In this document: positions 1 through 11,994 of the stretch, piece after piece | Layout of the letters: each line of letters begins with the position of its first letter | Position numbering within the stretch: position 1 is the first letter of the stretch | Source: Zasmidium citrigriseum | Lineage: Eukaryota; Ascomycota; Dothideomycetes; Mycosphaerellales; Mycosphaerellaceae | Reading direction: 5' to 3' | Length of the DNA: 64,000 bases | Assembly (NCBI GenBank): GCA_002786025.1 | Contig: NHNW01000071.1 | Location: forward strand, 1 to 64,000 | Translations under genes and position numbers: made by a program | Notes under the pieces: generated by a model | What the model was told of the DNA's origin: nothing | What the model saw: the letters and a program-made list of their open reading frames with translations, nothing else | Databases searched by the model: none

Positions 1-540
1 TATTAATACTAGATATACTTAGCTAATATATAGTAGTAATATTTATATACTCTAAAAACCTATAAAATTAATTACTCTACTATAGTATACTTTTACGTAT
101 CCTAAGACTAAATAAAATCGGCCGCTCTACTATAGTAACCTACTACCTCTCCCGAGACCGAATAAAATTAGTCGCTCTACTTAACTATCTTTACGTAATA
201 AAGCTTAATTATAGGTAAATATATATAATATATACTTAGATATATATTTAACGTAATCTCGTTATATTACTAATAGTAGAGTAACTAGTAAAGGGATATA
301 GAATCGAGCGCTCTTTCTAGACCTAGCCTTTACTATATAAAGTTACTCTTACTTAGTATAACCTCTAGCTATCCTATAGTACTAATTTTATTACTAAATA
401 TTCCTATATTCTTAAGCTAGGCTATCTCTCCTATAGTTTATATAAGCTAGAAAGGCGCCTTTCCCTACTAAGTTAAGTTATAAAGAGTAGACTAAAGTAT
501 AGTACCGAATAAATCGAGTAGCCGCTTAGGATTAAATATC

Positions 541-1860
541 TAAGCTAGTATATATATATTAATAGGAGGAAAGCTCTAGTAGTTCGTATATTCTTAAACG
601 CTTTATATAATAGATCGTAGTAGTATAAGGTCTTAGTAGAGCTAGGTATCTTCTAGTAGGCTAGCTAGCGAGTATATAATAGAGATTATAGTAAGCTAAT
701 TAATCGAGTCTTAAAGGGCCTCTATATTTCGAAGTAGTTCTTTAGGTCGTAGTAGGTAGTAGCGAAGTACTATAAGGTAATAAACGGCTAGCTAGATTAG
801 TATAGGTACTTTATTTAGTAGGCCTTCTAGAGTAGGGGTATAAGGCTCCTATAGCTTATTATATAGCGGTAGGCCTATCTTAGTACGTATAGTATATATA
901 TATAGAGGTAGTTAATAATCGCCTCTAACGTAAGAATTCTAGCTATTTCGTTAAAGTTAAGGTAGAGAGTAGACCTCTATAGTATTAAAGGTAGCTATTA
1001 CGACTTAAGCGTAGAGCCTTTATTTTAGGCCTTTATTAAGTTAGGGTTAGATTATCTAAAAAGAGGACTAAAGTAGTAGCTAAGAGGCTTTTACTAGAAG
1101 CGTAAAGGTATCGAGAGTAGGACTAACCTCGATAGTAGCCTCTCGTCTACGCCTTAGAAAGACGTTTACTACTCGTCCTAATACCCGTTTAAGCTAATAA
1201 ATAGCGCGAAGTATCTATACGGAAGGATCGCCTCCTAGATTTCTAAGAGATAATAGTTCTTAAGATATATCGGGGCGTTAGTTAATAGTAATAGTATTCT
1301 TAGGGGTTATAAAGACTACGAACGCTTTAGAAAGGCCTTAATAGAGGGAAAGCGTCGAGCGGTACCTTTAATATACGTCGATCTAAAAGGTATATTAAAT
1401 AGATACCTCTTATTAAACCTAAGCGCTACTATAGCTTAGTACTTTCTAGTAAGGGGGATAGTATATAGCCTAATAAGCGCTAAGGAAAGCGAAGTATAGT
1501 TAAAGTATTCTTAGAGGAATAAGTAAATAGACTAGATACTAAAGGTAGTCGGAAAACGGTATAGTCTAGCTATTATAGATAATCTAGATATAGCCTATAA
1601 TTATCTAGTTATAGTTAAATCGAAGTTAGAATACTTCTAATAGCGATATCGACGCTACTAGTATAATAAAGTATAGTTAAAAGGTCTCTAGGCTCTAGAA
1701 TATAAGGATAAAGAAGTCGTTCGATCGAAAAGCGCTTTAATATAACGTATTACTACTAGTAGTAGTATTAAGGGTAGATAGTAGGAAGCTATATATAATC
1801 TTCGATATAGAAGGTTATAGTTATTATATAGTAATAGTAGCCTCCGAATATAGTAAGTCT
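541..1860 (+). pseudogene. Long RIP-broken reading frame inside the left repeat
   Basis: One plus-strand frame can be followed for over 400 codons. Every interruption in it is TAG or TAA; no TGA occurs, because TGA itself contains TG and is a RIP target. Reading those triplets as Gln or Trp gives a basic, Arg/Lys/Tyr-rich protein. I do not recognise the protein. Possible sources are a transposase or an accessory ORF of a large fungal transposon. Start and end are approximate. Confidence 0.45.
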
Positions 1861-3842
1861 ACCTCGCTTAGGAATATAAAGTATAGCGGGGTTAGTAGAA
1901 GACTAGTCGCTATCGTAGGTAAAGGTAGAGCTAGAATAGTATAGGACGAAGACTTAAAAAGTAGTAGCGGATACGACTTCTTTATATTTAGGAGTCGTTA
2001 AGGATCTAGCTTAATATAAGGTAGGGGGAGCTCTAGAGAAGCCTAACGTAATATATATATATACTATTAGCTATAGAAGTATATCTACGCTATAAGAAAA
2101 TATCGCGTCTTTCGACTAGAGGTTCTCTAATATATAGTTAGGAGGCGATAGGGTATCTTTACGTAATTAAAGAGTTAGTATAGCTAAGCTATAAGGTATC
2201 TAGACTAGCGATAGTAAAGAATTTATATTATATAAAGAGTATACGACGAAAGTTTATAGTATTCGATTTCCTATAAAAGTTTTATAGGAAATTAGGTATA
2301 GTAGCCTATAATTAGTAAGCGTTAGCGGTTAGGGCTTTACGTTAGTAGTTAGGGCTTTAAGCCGTACCGCTTCTAGATTCGGCCTTAGCGTTAAAGTAAG
2401 CTTTAAGAACGGCGAGCTTACGATAGTAATATCTTTTAAAGGAAACTAGATATAAAGAAAATTTATATATATAAATTATAGAGTATACCTAGAAGAGTAT
2501 AATAACTAAACTAGAAGACTAGAAACTATAAATTAAGCCTAAACCTAAACCTAAAAGTTAGGTCTAGAATTAATTCTAGATAGCTTCTCTACTAGGAAAG
2601 GATATACTCGAGCTATAACTTAAGTAACTATACTCGTAATACTATCCGTTATTCCTATTATTTAGTAATATATATAGCGGCGAATACGCCTTATTAGAGT
2701 ATACTAACTATAAGACTATTAGATTCTATAGCGCTACCTATAGTAGTATAGTCTATAGACTTTAATTTTAGGCGCTATATTAATAGTAAGAAGGCTAGAA
2801 GTCGCTCTATACTAGCTATAGATATCCTATCGCCGATAGGCCTAGTCTAGAGTCTACTTCGCCTATAAATCCCGTCTTCTATAGAATACTTCGCTAGGTT
2901 AAAGTATCGAGTATCTACTATACTATACGTACCTAGCTATCCTTAAATTAACTAGATATCCGTCTTTAAAGAGCTATCTCTAGCTATAAACGACGTTCTA
3001 TAGTACTATAGTATTAGAAGACGGGAATACTTATATATATAGAGCTTAATATCTTTCGAGTTATAGCTCGCTAGTATTTAACTTAGCTAGGATTAAATTA
3101 TAATCTCCTAGCTAATACTTATAAGTTCTCTATAACCTATTAATTATATCGCTATAACAGATCTACTAGACTAATCTATAAATTAAATCCCGTCTTTAGT
3201 ATCCTATTCGTAAGAATTCGATACTACGTTACTCTAGTCTTATAAGTATAGTCTCTAATTAATACCTCTATAGAAACTATTTAAGTATATATAACTATTA
3301 AGCGAAGATTTACGGATTTAGGTATACCTAGTACTTCCTCGATATCTCGCTAGCTTTACTAGCGTAAAGGTCCCTCTTTTATTAACTAGTAAGATCGATT
3401 ATAGTAGTATATACCGCTTATAGGAAGGTCTAAAGCGCGAAGCTATATCTTTAACTCTTATAAATAGTTCTTAAGACCTATAACTACGTAGACTATAAAT
3501 TAAGACTAGGGATTTATATAACTAGGGACTAAAGTAACCTCTATTATATATATAAAGCCTAAGATTAGCTCGCTATATTATACTTTACTATATACCTCTA
3601 CTTAAGAAACTATCTAGTTAGAATACTTATATTAGCTATAATATTATATATCTACTATCTAATTAACTCTAGTACTTATCGCTATATAATTTCGACGCTA
3701 TATTCTAGAACTATAGGACTATAGGCTTAATATATTCTATAGAAGGTACTATTTATTAATAGAAAGATCGCCTACCTACTTCTAAAAGCTAGTAAACTAT
3801 TATAGTAGTATTTACGTTACCTTAAGTATATTTATAGTCTTA

Positions 3843-4320
3843 AGGAAAAGAGTTAACGAATCCGTAATCTCGTTAAGCTAATCGAAAGCGAAGCTTTATA
3901 GATAGTTTATATAGTAGCGAATACTTTTAAAAACTTTAAGAGATCCGAAGAGCTACTATAGGTTACGCCGCTTTAACGGGTAATATTATATCTTAGGCGA
4001 TATATAAAGTTATATTTCGAACGGGTATTAATTAGCCTATAGTAACGTCTTTTAAGTAATATCTCTATAGTAATAGTACTATCTCTATCGGAGAATAGGC
4101 CGTATATAGCCTTAGTAGTCTAATACTATAGGGAAATACTCTTTAATAATAGGCTATCTACCTATATTATCCTTACTAATAACATTACGACGCCCGACTA
4201 GATCCGAGACTTATTATATAGTAAACGTAGTAGCTAACCGTATATAGCTTATATATATACGGTCGATATATTCTCTAATAGCTACGGTACTCGTTACGAA
4301 TCCTAAAGACTACTTAATTC
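3843..4320 (+). pseudogene. Second RIP-broken reading frame of the left repeat
   Basis: This plus-strand frame carries about ten TAG/TAA triplets across roughly 160 codons and is otherwise continuous up to the repeat edge. The deduced product is rich in Leu, Ile, Tyr and Arg. It may be the C-terminal part of the same element as the frame at 541-1860. No known motif is visible. Coordinates are approximate. Confidence 0.35.
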
Positions 4321-4634
4321 GTGTCTTATATTACCTATTCGAGCGTAAACGCTATATACTAAGAATAAACCCCGCTAGGATTATCTTCTCTAGATTACTA
4401 TTATAGGATTAACGCTATCTTAACAATGTTATATTCCTAAGTTTCGGCTCTCCTCTTTTATAGTTCTGCCTTGCTTCTCGACTAAACAAGGCGTCGGGTC
4501 ATTCATTCTGCGAGAACGTGCGCTGGACGTGCGTTGGAAATGAATCGACGGCAGGGCAGAATGGGCAGACTCAAAATGATGTTATTCCCGCCTCAGGACT
4601 TTTTTTCAACTTCACGGCTACTGCTTTTCCAATA

Positions 4635-5759
4635 ATGCGCACACTCTCGCTCACGGCATGCCAGCTTCTCTCCGCTCTGCTCGCCACGACTGTTGACGCT
4701 GCCAGCTGCTCCAATCCGCTGAAACCGGACAATGCCGGCGATCCGAACATTGCGTACCAGGATGGATGGTACTACTTCATAACGACAGGAAGCCCGCCAC
4801 CATCGCTGACCATGACCCGAGCAACGACCCTGGAAGGACTCAAGACTGGAGAGACCAGGACTGTGTGGACAGACTCGACTCCCTCCAGATGCTGCAACCT
4901 CTGGGCACCCGAGATGCATCTGGTCGATGGCTTGTATGTGTAAAGAATCTCCGCGGAACCACATAAGTGGCTGACATCTCAAGGTGGCACATCTACTACG
5001 CCGCAGGACCAGAAGGTGATGCTGGGCAGCAGCGTTCACATGTTCTTCAAGGCGGCACAAGCCTCTGGGATGAGTTCCAGTACCTTGGCCAGATTCGCGA
5101 TGACTACTCCGTCGATGGCACGCTTCTCGTAGTCAACAATCAAAGTAAGCATTTCACCCGGAGGAGGATCGTCCAGTGATGCTCACTCTCTTGCAGATTA
5201 CTACGTCTACTCCTGCCGAGACAACGATGTTCAGAGCTTGTGCATCGCTCCTCGCACTGGACCCGCAACGACAGGGGACTCTCGGGTGATCTCCAGCCCA
5301 ACGCAACCTTGGGAATCGCAGAACTCTCCTTTGAATGAAGGACCGTATGCACTGTATCATGACGGCAACACCTGGCTCTCTTTTTCGGCCGGAACTTGCG
5401 ACAGCCCAACATACTCACTCGGCTTGCTGCAGTACAATGGAGGCGACCCAATGGATATGTCAAGCTGGACAAAGACTGGTCCCGTCTTCAGCTCGGCGAA
5501 TGGGAATTACGGCACAGGGCACAACTCTTTCTTCGGCAGCCCTGATGGAACTGAGACTTGGAACATCTGGCATTCGGTAACGAACTCGAGTGGCAGTTGC
5601 GGTGCAGATCGCATGGCCAGCTCGATGATCGTGCGATGGAACGAAGATGGATCGCCGAACTTGGGCCAGGCACCGCCGTTGGGAGAAGTCATGCAAGGCC
5701 CGAGCGGCGAGCCTGGCGATGAAGGCGCCATTGGATCTGGTCGACGTTTTCGACGATGA
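4635..5759 (+). CDS. Secreted glycoside hydrolase family 43 protein
   Basis: A predicted extracellular enzyme of the five-bladed beta-propeller GH43 family, which removes arabinose or xylose units from plant cell-wall polysaccharides. The start at 4635 opens a typical signal peptide (hydrophobic to about residue 22). The mature part begins with NAGDPNIAYQDGWYYF, where Asp36 fits the catalytic base. WAPEMH and NEGPYALYHDG follow, the latter holding the likely acid Glu. Exons are 4635-4933, 4984-5144 and 5197-5759 (340 codons plus stop); the introns are 50 and 52 bp with GT..AG. Exo-arabinofuranosidase-type substrates seem likeliest, but the substrate is inferred. It is the first gene after the RIP block, with only about 200 bp of ordinary upstream sequence. 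Confidence 0.85.
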
Positions 5760-6146
5760 GGTGGTCGAATCTTAATATGCATTGGAAAATGCGACAGAGT
5801 CTGCGGCCTTGGAGGTAATAGCCTATCTTTGGACACCAGTATGAATGATCTGCCAGCATCTCTGATCCTTGGGTTTTCTTATCGACGCTCGATTGAAGAG
5901 TCGTATGCGAGATGAAATATGCTCGATCGGGCTCTTGAACTGTCTTCAAACGATGCGCAACATTCGCTGAAGTGAGCGAGGCGATTTGAGAATGAGCAAG
6001 CCGCGGGACTTCCAGTTGCCCGCGGCGAACAGGTACACCTCTAGATGACATATATACGACAAGAGGTCATTGAGTTGAGAGGATGTTCAACACATTTCAA
6101 AACCTTCAAAGGGTCCATTTCCAGTGACCCTCTCCAAGTTGTTGCA
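5760..6146. other. Intergenic, GH43 to dialkylglycine decarboxylase
   Basis: This 387 bp stretch holds the GH43 3' region and the presumed promoter of the next plus-strand gene. An in-frame ATG at 6045 could extend that gene by 34 codons. No other coding signal or repeat was seen. Confidence 0.6.
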
Positions 6147-7514
6147 ATGAACGCCCTAATGGAAGACTTCCGTTCCACCACGGATCGCAAGCACTCCAGG
6201 ATGGAAGATCGGGAGCTTTCAATGAAGGCAAAGCAGTACATGGGAAGCATCGGCGCAACGTACAGGAGTGAGATCATAACAGCAGCCAGCGGTCTCTACC
6301 TGTACACCTCATCCGGCCACAAATTCCTCGACTGGACATCTGGCCAAATGTCCTGCTTGCTGGGCCACGGTCACCCAGAGATCGTCAAAGTCATCGCCGA
6401 GTACGCAGAGAACCTCGACCACTTATTTAGTGGTATGCTTTCTCCGCCTGCAATCTCACTGGTAGAGCGTCTCGTCAATATGCTGCCACCAGGTCTTGAC
6501 AAAGCTTTCTTCCTTTCCACCGGCGCTGAGAGTAACGAGGCGGCCATCAAGCTGGCGAAGATGTATACCGGCAAGTTCGAAATCGTTGGACTGGGAGCAA
6601 GCTGGCATGGTATGACTGCTCAAGCACTCGGAGTTCAGTATCGATACGGACGGAAAGGATACGGTCCGTCTATGCCGGGGATGTTCGCCTTGCCGGCACC
6701 AAATGCATACCGCTCAAGATTCCGCAAGGCAGACGGAAGCTATAACTGGGAGGCTGAGATGATGCACGGCTGGTCCATGATCGACATGCAGTCGTGCGGC
6801 TCGTTGGCGGCGTGTATCGTGGAATGCATTCAGTCGTCGGCTGGCATCCACGTCCTCCCGGAAGGATACTTGAAGAGGCTTCAGCAGGAGTGCAAGAAGC
6901 GAGGGATGTTGTTGATTGTTGATGAAGCCCAGACGGGAATCGGTCGCAGCGGAGACATGATGGCAATCATGCATGAGCAGATCGTCCCGGATATTGTTAC
7001 ACTGAGCAAAACGTTGGGTAATGGGATGGCGTTGAGCGCAGTCGTCACCAGCGCTGAGATCGACGACACATGCAAGTCGCGAGGCTTTTCCATGTATACC
7101 ACCCACGCCAACGATCCATTGCCGTGTGCTGTCGGAGACAAAGTCCTGGAGATCGTCATTCGAGACAATCTGGCAGATCATTCCAAGGAAATGGGTCATA
7201 TCCTTCGAGCTGGCCTGCGCAATCTGCAAGCCAGATACGGCTGTATTGGCGATGTGCGCGGCCGTGGACTGATGGCTGGCATGGAGATTGTTACGGACAG
7301 AGAGTCAAAGTCGCCTGCAGCCGAGCTAGGTCGAAGCATTGCAGAGAAGGCGTTCGAACTTGGCCTGTGGGCCAACTTGAGCAGCGACTCGTACTTCAGC
7401 GGCACTTTGAGAATCGCGCCGCCAATCGTGATCACGGAGAAGGAAATCCTAGAAGGTCTGCAGATTCTGGAAGAGGCTCTCGCAGTAATTCCTGGTACGA
7501 TGCCTTTCCAATAG
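6147..7514 (+). CDS. 2,2-dialkylglycine decarboxylase-like aminotransferase class III
   Basis: A PLP enzyme of aminotransferase fold class III. Known bacterial dialkylglycine decarboxylases convert alpha,alpha-dialkyl amino acids such as 2-aminoisobutyrate plus pyruvate to CO2, ketone and alanine. This protein follows that subfamily closely: DWTSGQMSCLLGHGHPEIV, HLFSGMLSPP, FFLSTGAESNEAAIKLAK, SWHGMT, VDEAQTGIGR, and the PLP lysine in TLSKTLGNG (Lys288). GDVRGRGLMAGMEIV and the RIAPPI segment sit near the end. It is a single 455-codon exon. I chose the ATG at 6147 because upstream residues show no family similarity; 6045 is the alternative. Its 3' end faces that of the Zn2Cys6 regulator, 22 bp away. 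Confidence 0.88.
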   Translation: MNALMEDFRSTTDRKHSRMEDRELSMKAKQYMGSIGATYRSEIITAASGLYLYTSSGHKFLDWTSGQMSCLLGHGHPEIVKVIAEYAENLDHLFSGMLSPPAISLVERLVNMLPPGLDKAFFLSTGAESNEAAIKLAKMYTGKFEIVGLGASWHGMTAQALGVQYRYGRKGYGPSMPGMFALPAPNAYRSRFRKADGSYNWEAEMMHGWSMIDMQSCGSLAACIVECIQSSAGIHVLPEGYLKRLQQECKKRGMLLIVDEAQTGIGRSGDMMAIMHEQIVPDIVTLSKTLGNGMALSAVVTSAEIDDTCKSRGFSMYTTHANDPLPCAVGDKVLEIVIRDNLADHSKEMGHILRAGLRNLQARYGCIGDVRGRGLMAGMEIVTDRESKSPAAELGRSIAEKAFELGLWANLSSDSYFSGTLRIAPPIVITEKEILEGLQILEEALAVIPGTMPFQ

Positions 7515-7536
7515 CAAGGGGTATGATGCTGCTTGA

Positions 7537-9489
7537 TTAGGAGAGCCCTGGGATAAGCCAGTCATCAATCCAATTTTCCCATGCGAAGGGTGTGTCCGGT
7601 GTGTCAAAGCCAATTTCATTCATTGAGGAACGATCGTCCGTAGTTCGATGCTTCGAGATCTTATCCAAGGTTTGACCGTAGTACTCAATGCATGGATCTG
7701 CGATATCCCAAGCGGCCTCCGTTCGATGCCGACGTAATGCGTCCATCATTTGCTCAGCGAGACTCATCGTCCAGCCTGCTTCGATGGCCAGAGTCTCTGC
7801 CTGCAATACTGTTCGAATGAGAAACGTCATCACCATCAACAGCGCAAGCCCCATCGTTGGCATCCAGAAGCAATTCAGTTGCTCGTCATGAAGTTCTTGA
7901 AGGAACAGTACGACCTCTTCTGCAATCCGCAAAGCCGACTGGACGTGCCCTCCCTTGTGCTTTGTAACCAAATTGATGCGCTCCTGCAAGAATTTGACGA
8001 TGAGGAATGCTAGACGCAGATTTGCTGAGCCTGGGATGGAAAGATCGTTTCCTCGGAGGATAATATTACGGCTGACTCCGGTGCTCGAGTCGGCCCAGGC
8101 TTGAAGTCGATCTTTGGGTTCCTGTGCGATGCTCAAGTTCTCCTTGATCGAATATAGCAGACCCAGTTGAGGCGTCAGAACATCTTCGGTCAACGTTACT
8201 AGATGAATGTAAATTGCTTTCTGTCTTCTCTCGTTTTCAGGTAGCTTTTCAAACCACTGCTGTTCGAGACTAGGCAACGGAACGTCGCTGCCGTCGATGC
8301 TTATAAGCGGCGGAACACCAAACGCAAGACTTTGCCTGTCGGTTTCGTTGTCGGCAATTCAATGAAGTGTCATCGCGGAGGGTAGATTATCTCACCACCT
8401 GTCGAGAACCACCAGTGCCCGCCAGACATTGACCCGGAAGGTCTTCTCGTGAGTTGGGATGTCCCAGCGAGTGGGATCTCTGTGCAGGCCAAGGGTATAC
8501 GCCATTGCCACAGCAAAGCCTAGTTGGCCTGCATTATTGAAGACCATCGACGTTGGGCGACCAGAGATGTTGAGTAGGATGGCAGCAATGGTGGAGATGC
8601 TCGGTCCGAGACGCATCTCCAGGAACAGAGCTTCGTTAGCAAGATTCCAGATAAATCTTTGGTCCGGTCGTCGGCAAGAGACAAGTTTGGAGCTTGAAGA
8701 CCAGTAGGTTAAGGAGTGTGCGTAGAGGCAAGCCAACAACGCAGGCGACATATCGGTTTGTGAACCCTGGATATGGAGCAGGACATTGTTCCCTCCCACG
8801 GCGGGGAAGCAGTAGCTCTCCTTCTCTGTGTGTCTGATGCAAGTTAGTATTGAGAATCATCCAGTAGCAAAGTTTTCCTACATCTGAATCACGTCCTCTT
8901 GCCAAGGTTCTATCAGCTTCTCAATCACCTCGAGCTTTGCCTTTGCTGGATTGAAAGCTGTGTTTTGCCCGACAGGCCTCCTCCTTGCTTGTGTGAAGAC
9001 GATTGGTGTAGAGTCCATGTCCGAAGGGCGTGAGCTGAATGTTCTGCCAGGCAAAGTTCGTCGTGTGTCGTCCTGCTCCAGCAGGTTCGAAACGAGATCG
9101 CTATCGCGAGCGAGGACAGGTCCGATGTACCTCTGGGCGAAAGTTGCTTGCTCCGGCGACTCCAATGCCTGTGGCCCATGACAATCATCATGAATTGACC
9201 CGCCATCGGAAGCTGGCACAGGAAGGGCTTCATCTCCCGCAGATAGAAGATGGGGATCGCCTCGCCTCGATAAAGCTGAAGCTACAATTGAAGAGTCCTC
9301 GATGACATCTGGAAGCTCACTCGTCTTCATTCTTGTCCTGCCCTTGGTTCTTGTTCGGATCGGGGGAAAGGCACACTGCGTCTCGTGAGATCTGCACATC
9401 ATGCATGACGGCGAAAGCTCTGGCTCCACTCGGCATTGCGACTTTCGTTGACGGCATGCGAAGCACGCTGCCACTCTCCGTTTTGCCAT
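7537..9489 (-). CDS. Zn2Cys6 transcription factor with fungal-specific middle domain
   Basis: A nuclear DNA-binding regulator. The N-terminus has the binuclear zinc cluster: Cys9, Cys12, Cys19, Cys29, Cys32 and Cys39. The middle domain is recognisable from ESYCFPAVGGNN onwards, then AMAYTLGLHRDPTRW and LDRQSLAFGVPPLI. Exons are 9489-8882, 8833-8399 and 8335-7537 (introns of 48 and 63 bp), giving 613 codons plus stop. The ATG at 9489 is chosen because the in-frame codon at 9513 is GTG. It lies between the dialkylglycine decarboxylase and an MFS transporter on the same strand, so it may regulate this small group. The target genes are inference. Confidence 0.87.
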
Positions 9490-9697
9490 AGAGGAAAGGC
9501 TGTTGGCCGTCACCGCGGCATAATGAGCACATTTAAAGAGATGATCGAGAGGGAGGATGAAGAAGCTCGACGCAGAGGGGAGAGAGAGAGTCTGCTTGCC
9601 CGCGGCCCGCGGCGTTCCTGCTGCTCAGGCGCGGGAAGCGCATAGAAGGATGTTCCGCAAGGATTCTCGGATGGAACAGCTTGGATGTATATCCTTC

Positions 9698-11467
9698 TCA
9701 ATCGCTGGCGATTGCAACACTCTTCGCCCTGATAGCTGCACCAAACACATACAGCACGAGCGGGATCGGTATCATCAGGGCGGCGATGAATCCAAAGATG
9801 CTCACACCCCATCCAACCCCGAGATCATGCAGCATGTACGAAGTGAAGAGCGGGAATGCCACCGCAAAGACACTTCGCCATAGAATGTTGGCCGCCAAAG
9901 CAGATGCCGCCACGTGCTGGAAGGTGTCGACAACGTAGCTGTTGGCCGAGTTCATGATGGTCATGAATCCGAAGCCAATGAAGACTGCCACCGTCAGATT
10001 GTGATGGATCTCATTGTGGAGGGTTCACTTACCAAGGCCGATAATAGGAACAATCCAGAAGATATCCGGTCCCGACGACCATGCCAGCATGAAAAGCCCT
10101 CCTGCAAAGAAGACAGACCCGATCATGACTGGCGGTAGCCTTGCTTCCGGCACGGACTTCCCTCCGTTCGCCTTCAATCGATTCATATAGAACGGTTGAT
10201 TGAAATACGTGGCCAATACTCCAATGACGATCCCGACCAGCATCGCGAGGAATGGCAAGGCTCCAACGACTTCATTCCAACCTTGGACTTCTTGGAAGAT
10301 GATCGGGACTGCGCTGAGCGAGGCATACAGCACACCAAATGCAAAGGCTTGATACCTGTATCTCATCGGTTAGTTTGGAGAAGCAAAGATGTTCTCCAGA
10401 CTTACGTTGCCATAAGAAAGCCGATAGGTGTTATGAGGATCTAGAACACTGTTAGAGGCGTCGAAGTGCAATCCAGGCATCTGTACTCACTTTGAGCGGC
10501 CGTACAAGATAGGTTCTTGTTAGGCCAGATACAGAGACTTGAGTCTCTTCATGCTTTGCGTGTAGCGCCCAATTCCCACCATGTCTTAAAGTCTTGGCCT
10601 TCCAGGCCAGCAGGGTGGCTTCATGAGTCTCATCGAGCATGATCATTCCAAGCACCACTTGAAACATGATCCAGATACCTGTAATGTACTGAGTCCAGCG
10701 CCAGCCAAGGCTGCGATTCATGACCAGAGCACCGCCGATCAAAGGGCCGACCAGAGGGCCTCCAACGTTTGAGACAGTATACAGAGCCATAGCAGCTCCG
10801 CGCTTGTCGGGAAGAAAGATATCAGCCAGCACGCCACCGGCATTCGATAGCGGCGCACTGCAGAAGAAGCCTTGAAACTGCATTGCGTCATGTTCAGCAC
10901 TCCCGATCCAACTCGCGAGGCCTGGGAACTTACAAAGCGGCATATCATGATCGTTTGGATATCTTTGCCAGCTCCTACTCCAAAAGCAAAGCAGCCCCCG
11001 ATGAAGACGGGAACCAGTATGGACAGCTTTCTGCCGTAGAATTCGGACAGAGGAGCCCATAACAGCGGTCCCAGTCCGAATCCGACCAGAAAAAGAGATA
11101 TGCCAAGCGTGGCTATTTCGGTTGACACGCCATAGGCTTCTGCGATAGGAGCAATGGCAGTGGAGAAGACGCTGGAAGCGAATGTGGACGTTGTGGTTGT
11201 TGTCTTGTGTCTTGAAGTTAGCTTCAGTCTGCAATGAATGTGGCAACTCACAGCGTAGAGAAGCACCGTCGCAATCTTCTTCCTCGGAGCCCAGTTACGA
11301 GGACGATATGGATCTCCGTTGGCACCGAAATCTACCAGCACCTCGGCTGAGGTGTTCTCTTCGTCTAGAGGATGGTGGAATCGTGGCTCTGCATCTCGCA
11401 TGCGAATGGACGAAATGAAACTTTTGCTTCGCGGTGGGCTCTTCTTGGGAAGAGATTCTTCTGACAT
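9698..11467 (-). CDS. MFS transporter, DHA1/polyamine-transporter-like
   Basis: A predicted 12-helix plasma-membrane drug:proton antiporter of the DHA1 group to which fungal polyamine exporters (TPO-type) belong. Visible signatures are a charged N-terminal tail, NGDPYRPRNWAPRKK before helix 1, LGISLFLVGFGLGPLLWAPLSEFYGRK (motif A loop), SNVGGPLVGPLIGG, GWRWTQYITGIW, and the late segment SANSYVVDTF. Six exons fit: 11467-11252, 11203-10934, 10877-10491, 10440-10406, 10355-10033 and 9984-9698, giving 505 codons plus stop. The 35 nt exon 4 supplies ILITPIGFLMA, which joins RPLK to YQAFAFGVLYASL as the family expects. The start at 11467 is the first ATG in frame. It lies head to tail with the Zn2Cys6 gene. 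Confidence 0.87.
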
Positions 11468-11994
11468 GACGTTGTAAAAAGGCAAATGGTCTCGGGGAAT
11501 GCTGAGACTTCATACGATCTCAGGAGGTCTGAAATTGAAGACTTACTACCAACGACTGCGTTCATCAACGTCGGTCTTTATACAGGACTCCATTTGCCGT
11601 GCGCGGCTCAAACATGACCGTTTCCATCATCGTCATCGAAATCGCTTTGACTGCGCTCGGCCGCCATGCTCACTCGAAATTTCATGTTCGGTTGGTCTCC
11701 GTGGCGAGGAAGTTTTCGCAGGAGCGAGAGGACGTCGACTTCCCAATAGAACTATTCAACCAATCGGAGCACAACATTCTCGGGTCCGAGACGTCCGAGA
11801 CTTTTGTGTTCGAACTCGTCCTCGCTCCCTTCTTCGAGGTTCATCTTCATCATGCGTGAAGACATTATGTTGAGAACCATTGACTGCTTGCTTTCCGACG
11901 CAGCCTTGCACAGCGCAAGACGTTGTACGGTCGTCGCAGCAGCCTTGTCCAAAACGTTCTCGAAGATTGACTCTGTCCCCAAACACGACGATAA
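11468..11994. other. Intergenic, MFS promoter and 3' side of the phosphodiesterase
   Basis: This 527 bp stretch lies between two minus-strand genes. It should hold the MFS promoter nearest 11467. Open frames here (for example around 11499-11873) have no start context, no splice support and no family resemblance. No repeat is seen. Confidence 0.5.

Larger units (their letters stand above)
1..4430. repeat. RIP-degraded repeat, family not identified
   Basis: The block is built almost only of TA, CT/AG and CG steps. CA and TG are nearly absent on both strands, as expected after repeat-induced point mutation. It runs off the left edge and ends about 200 bp before the GH43 start codon. Normal base composition returns near 4430-4480. 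Plus-strand frames stay open for hundreds of codons except for TAG and TAA triplets, which would be CAG, CAA or TGG before RIP. I recognise no reverse transcriptase, integrase or known transposase motif, so the family stays open. A short internal repetition (a GTTAG..TTAGGGCTTTA unit) lies near 2320-2370. Confidence 0.85.
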
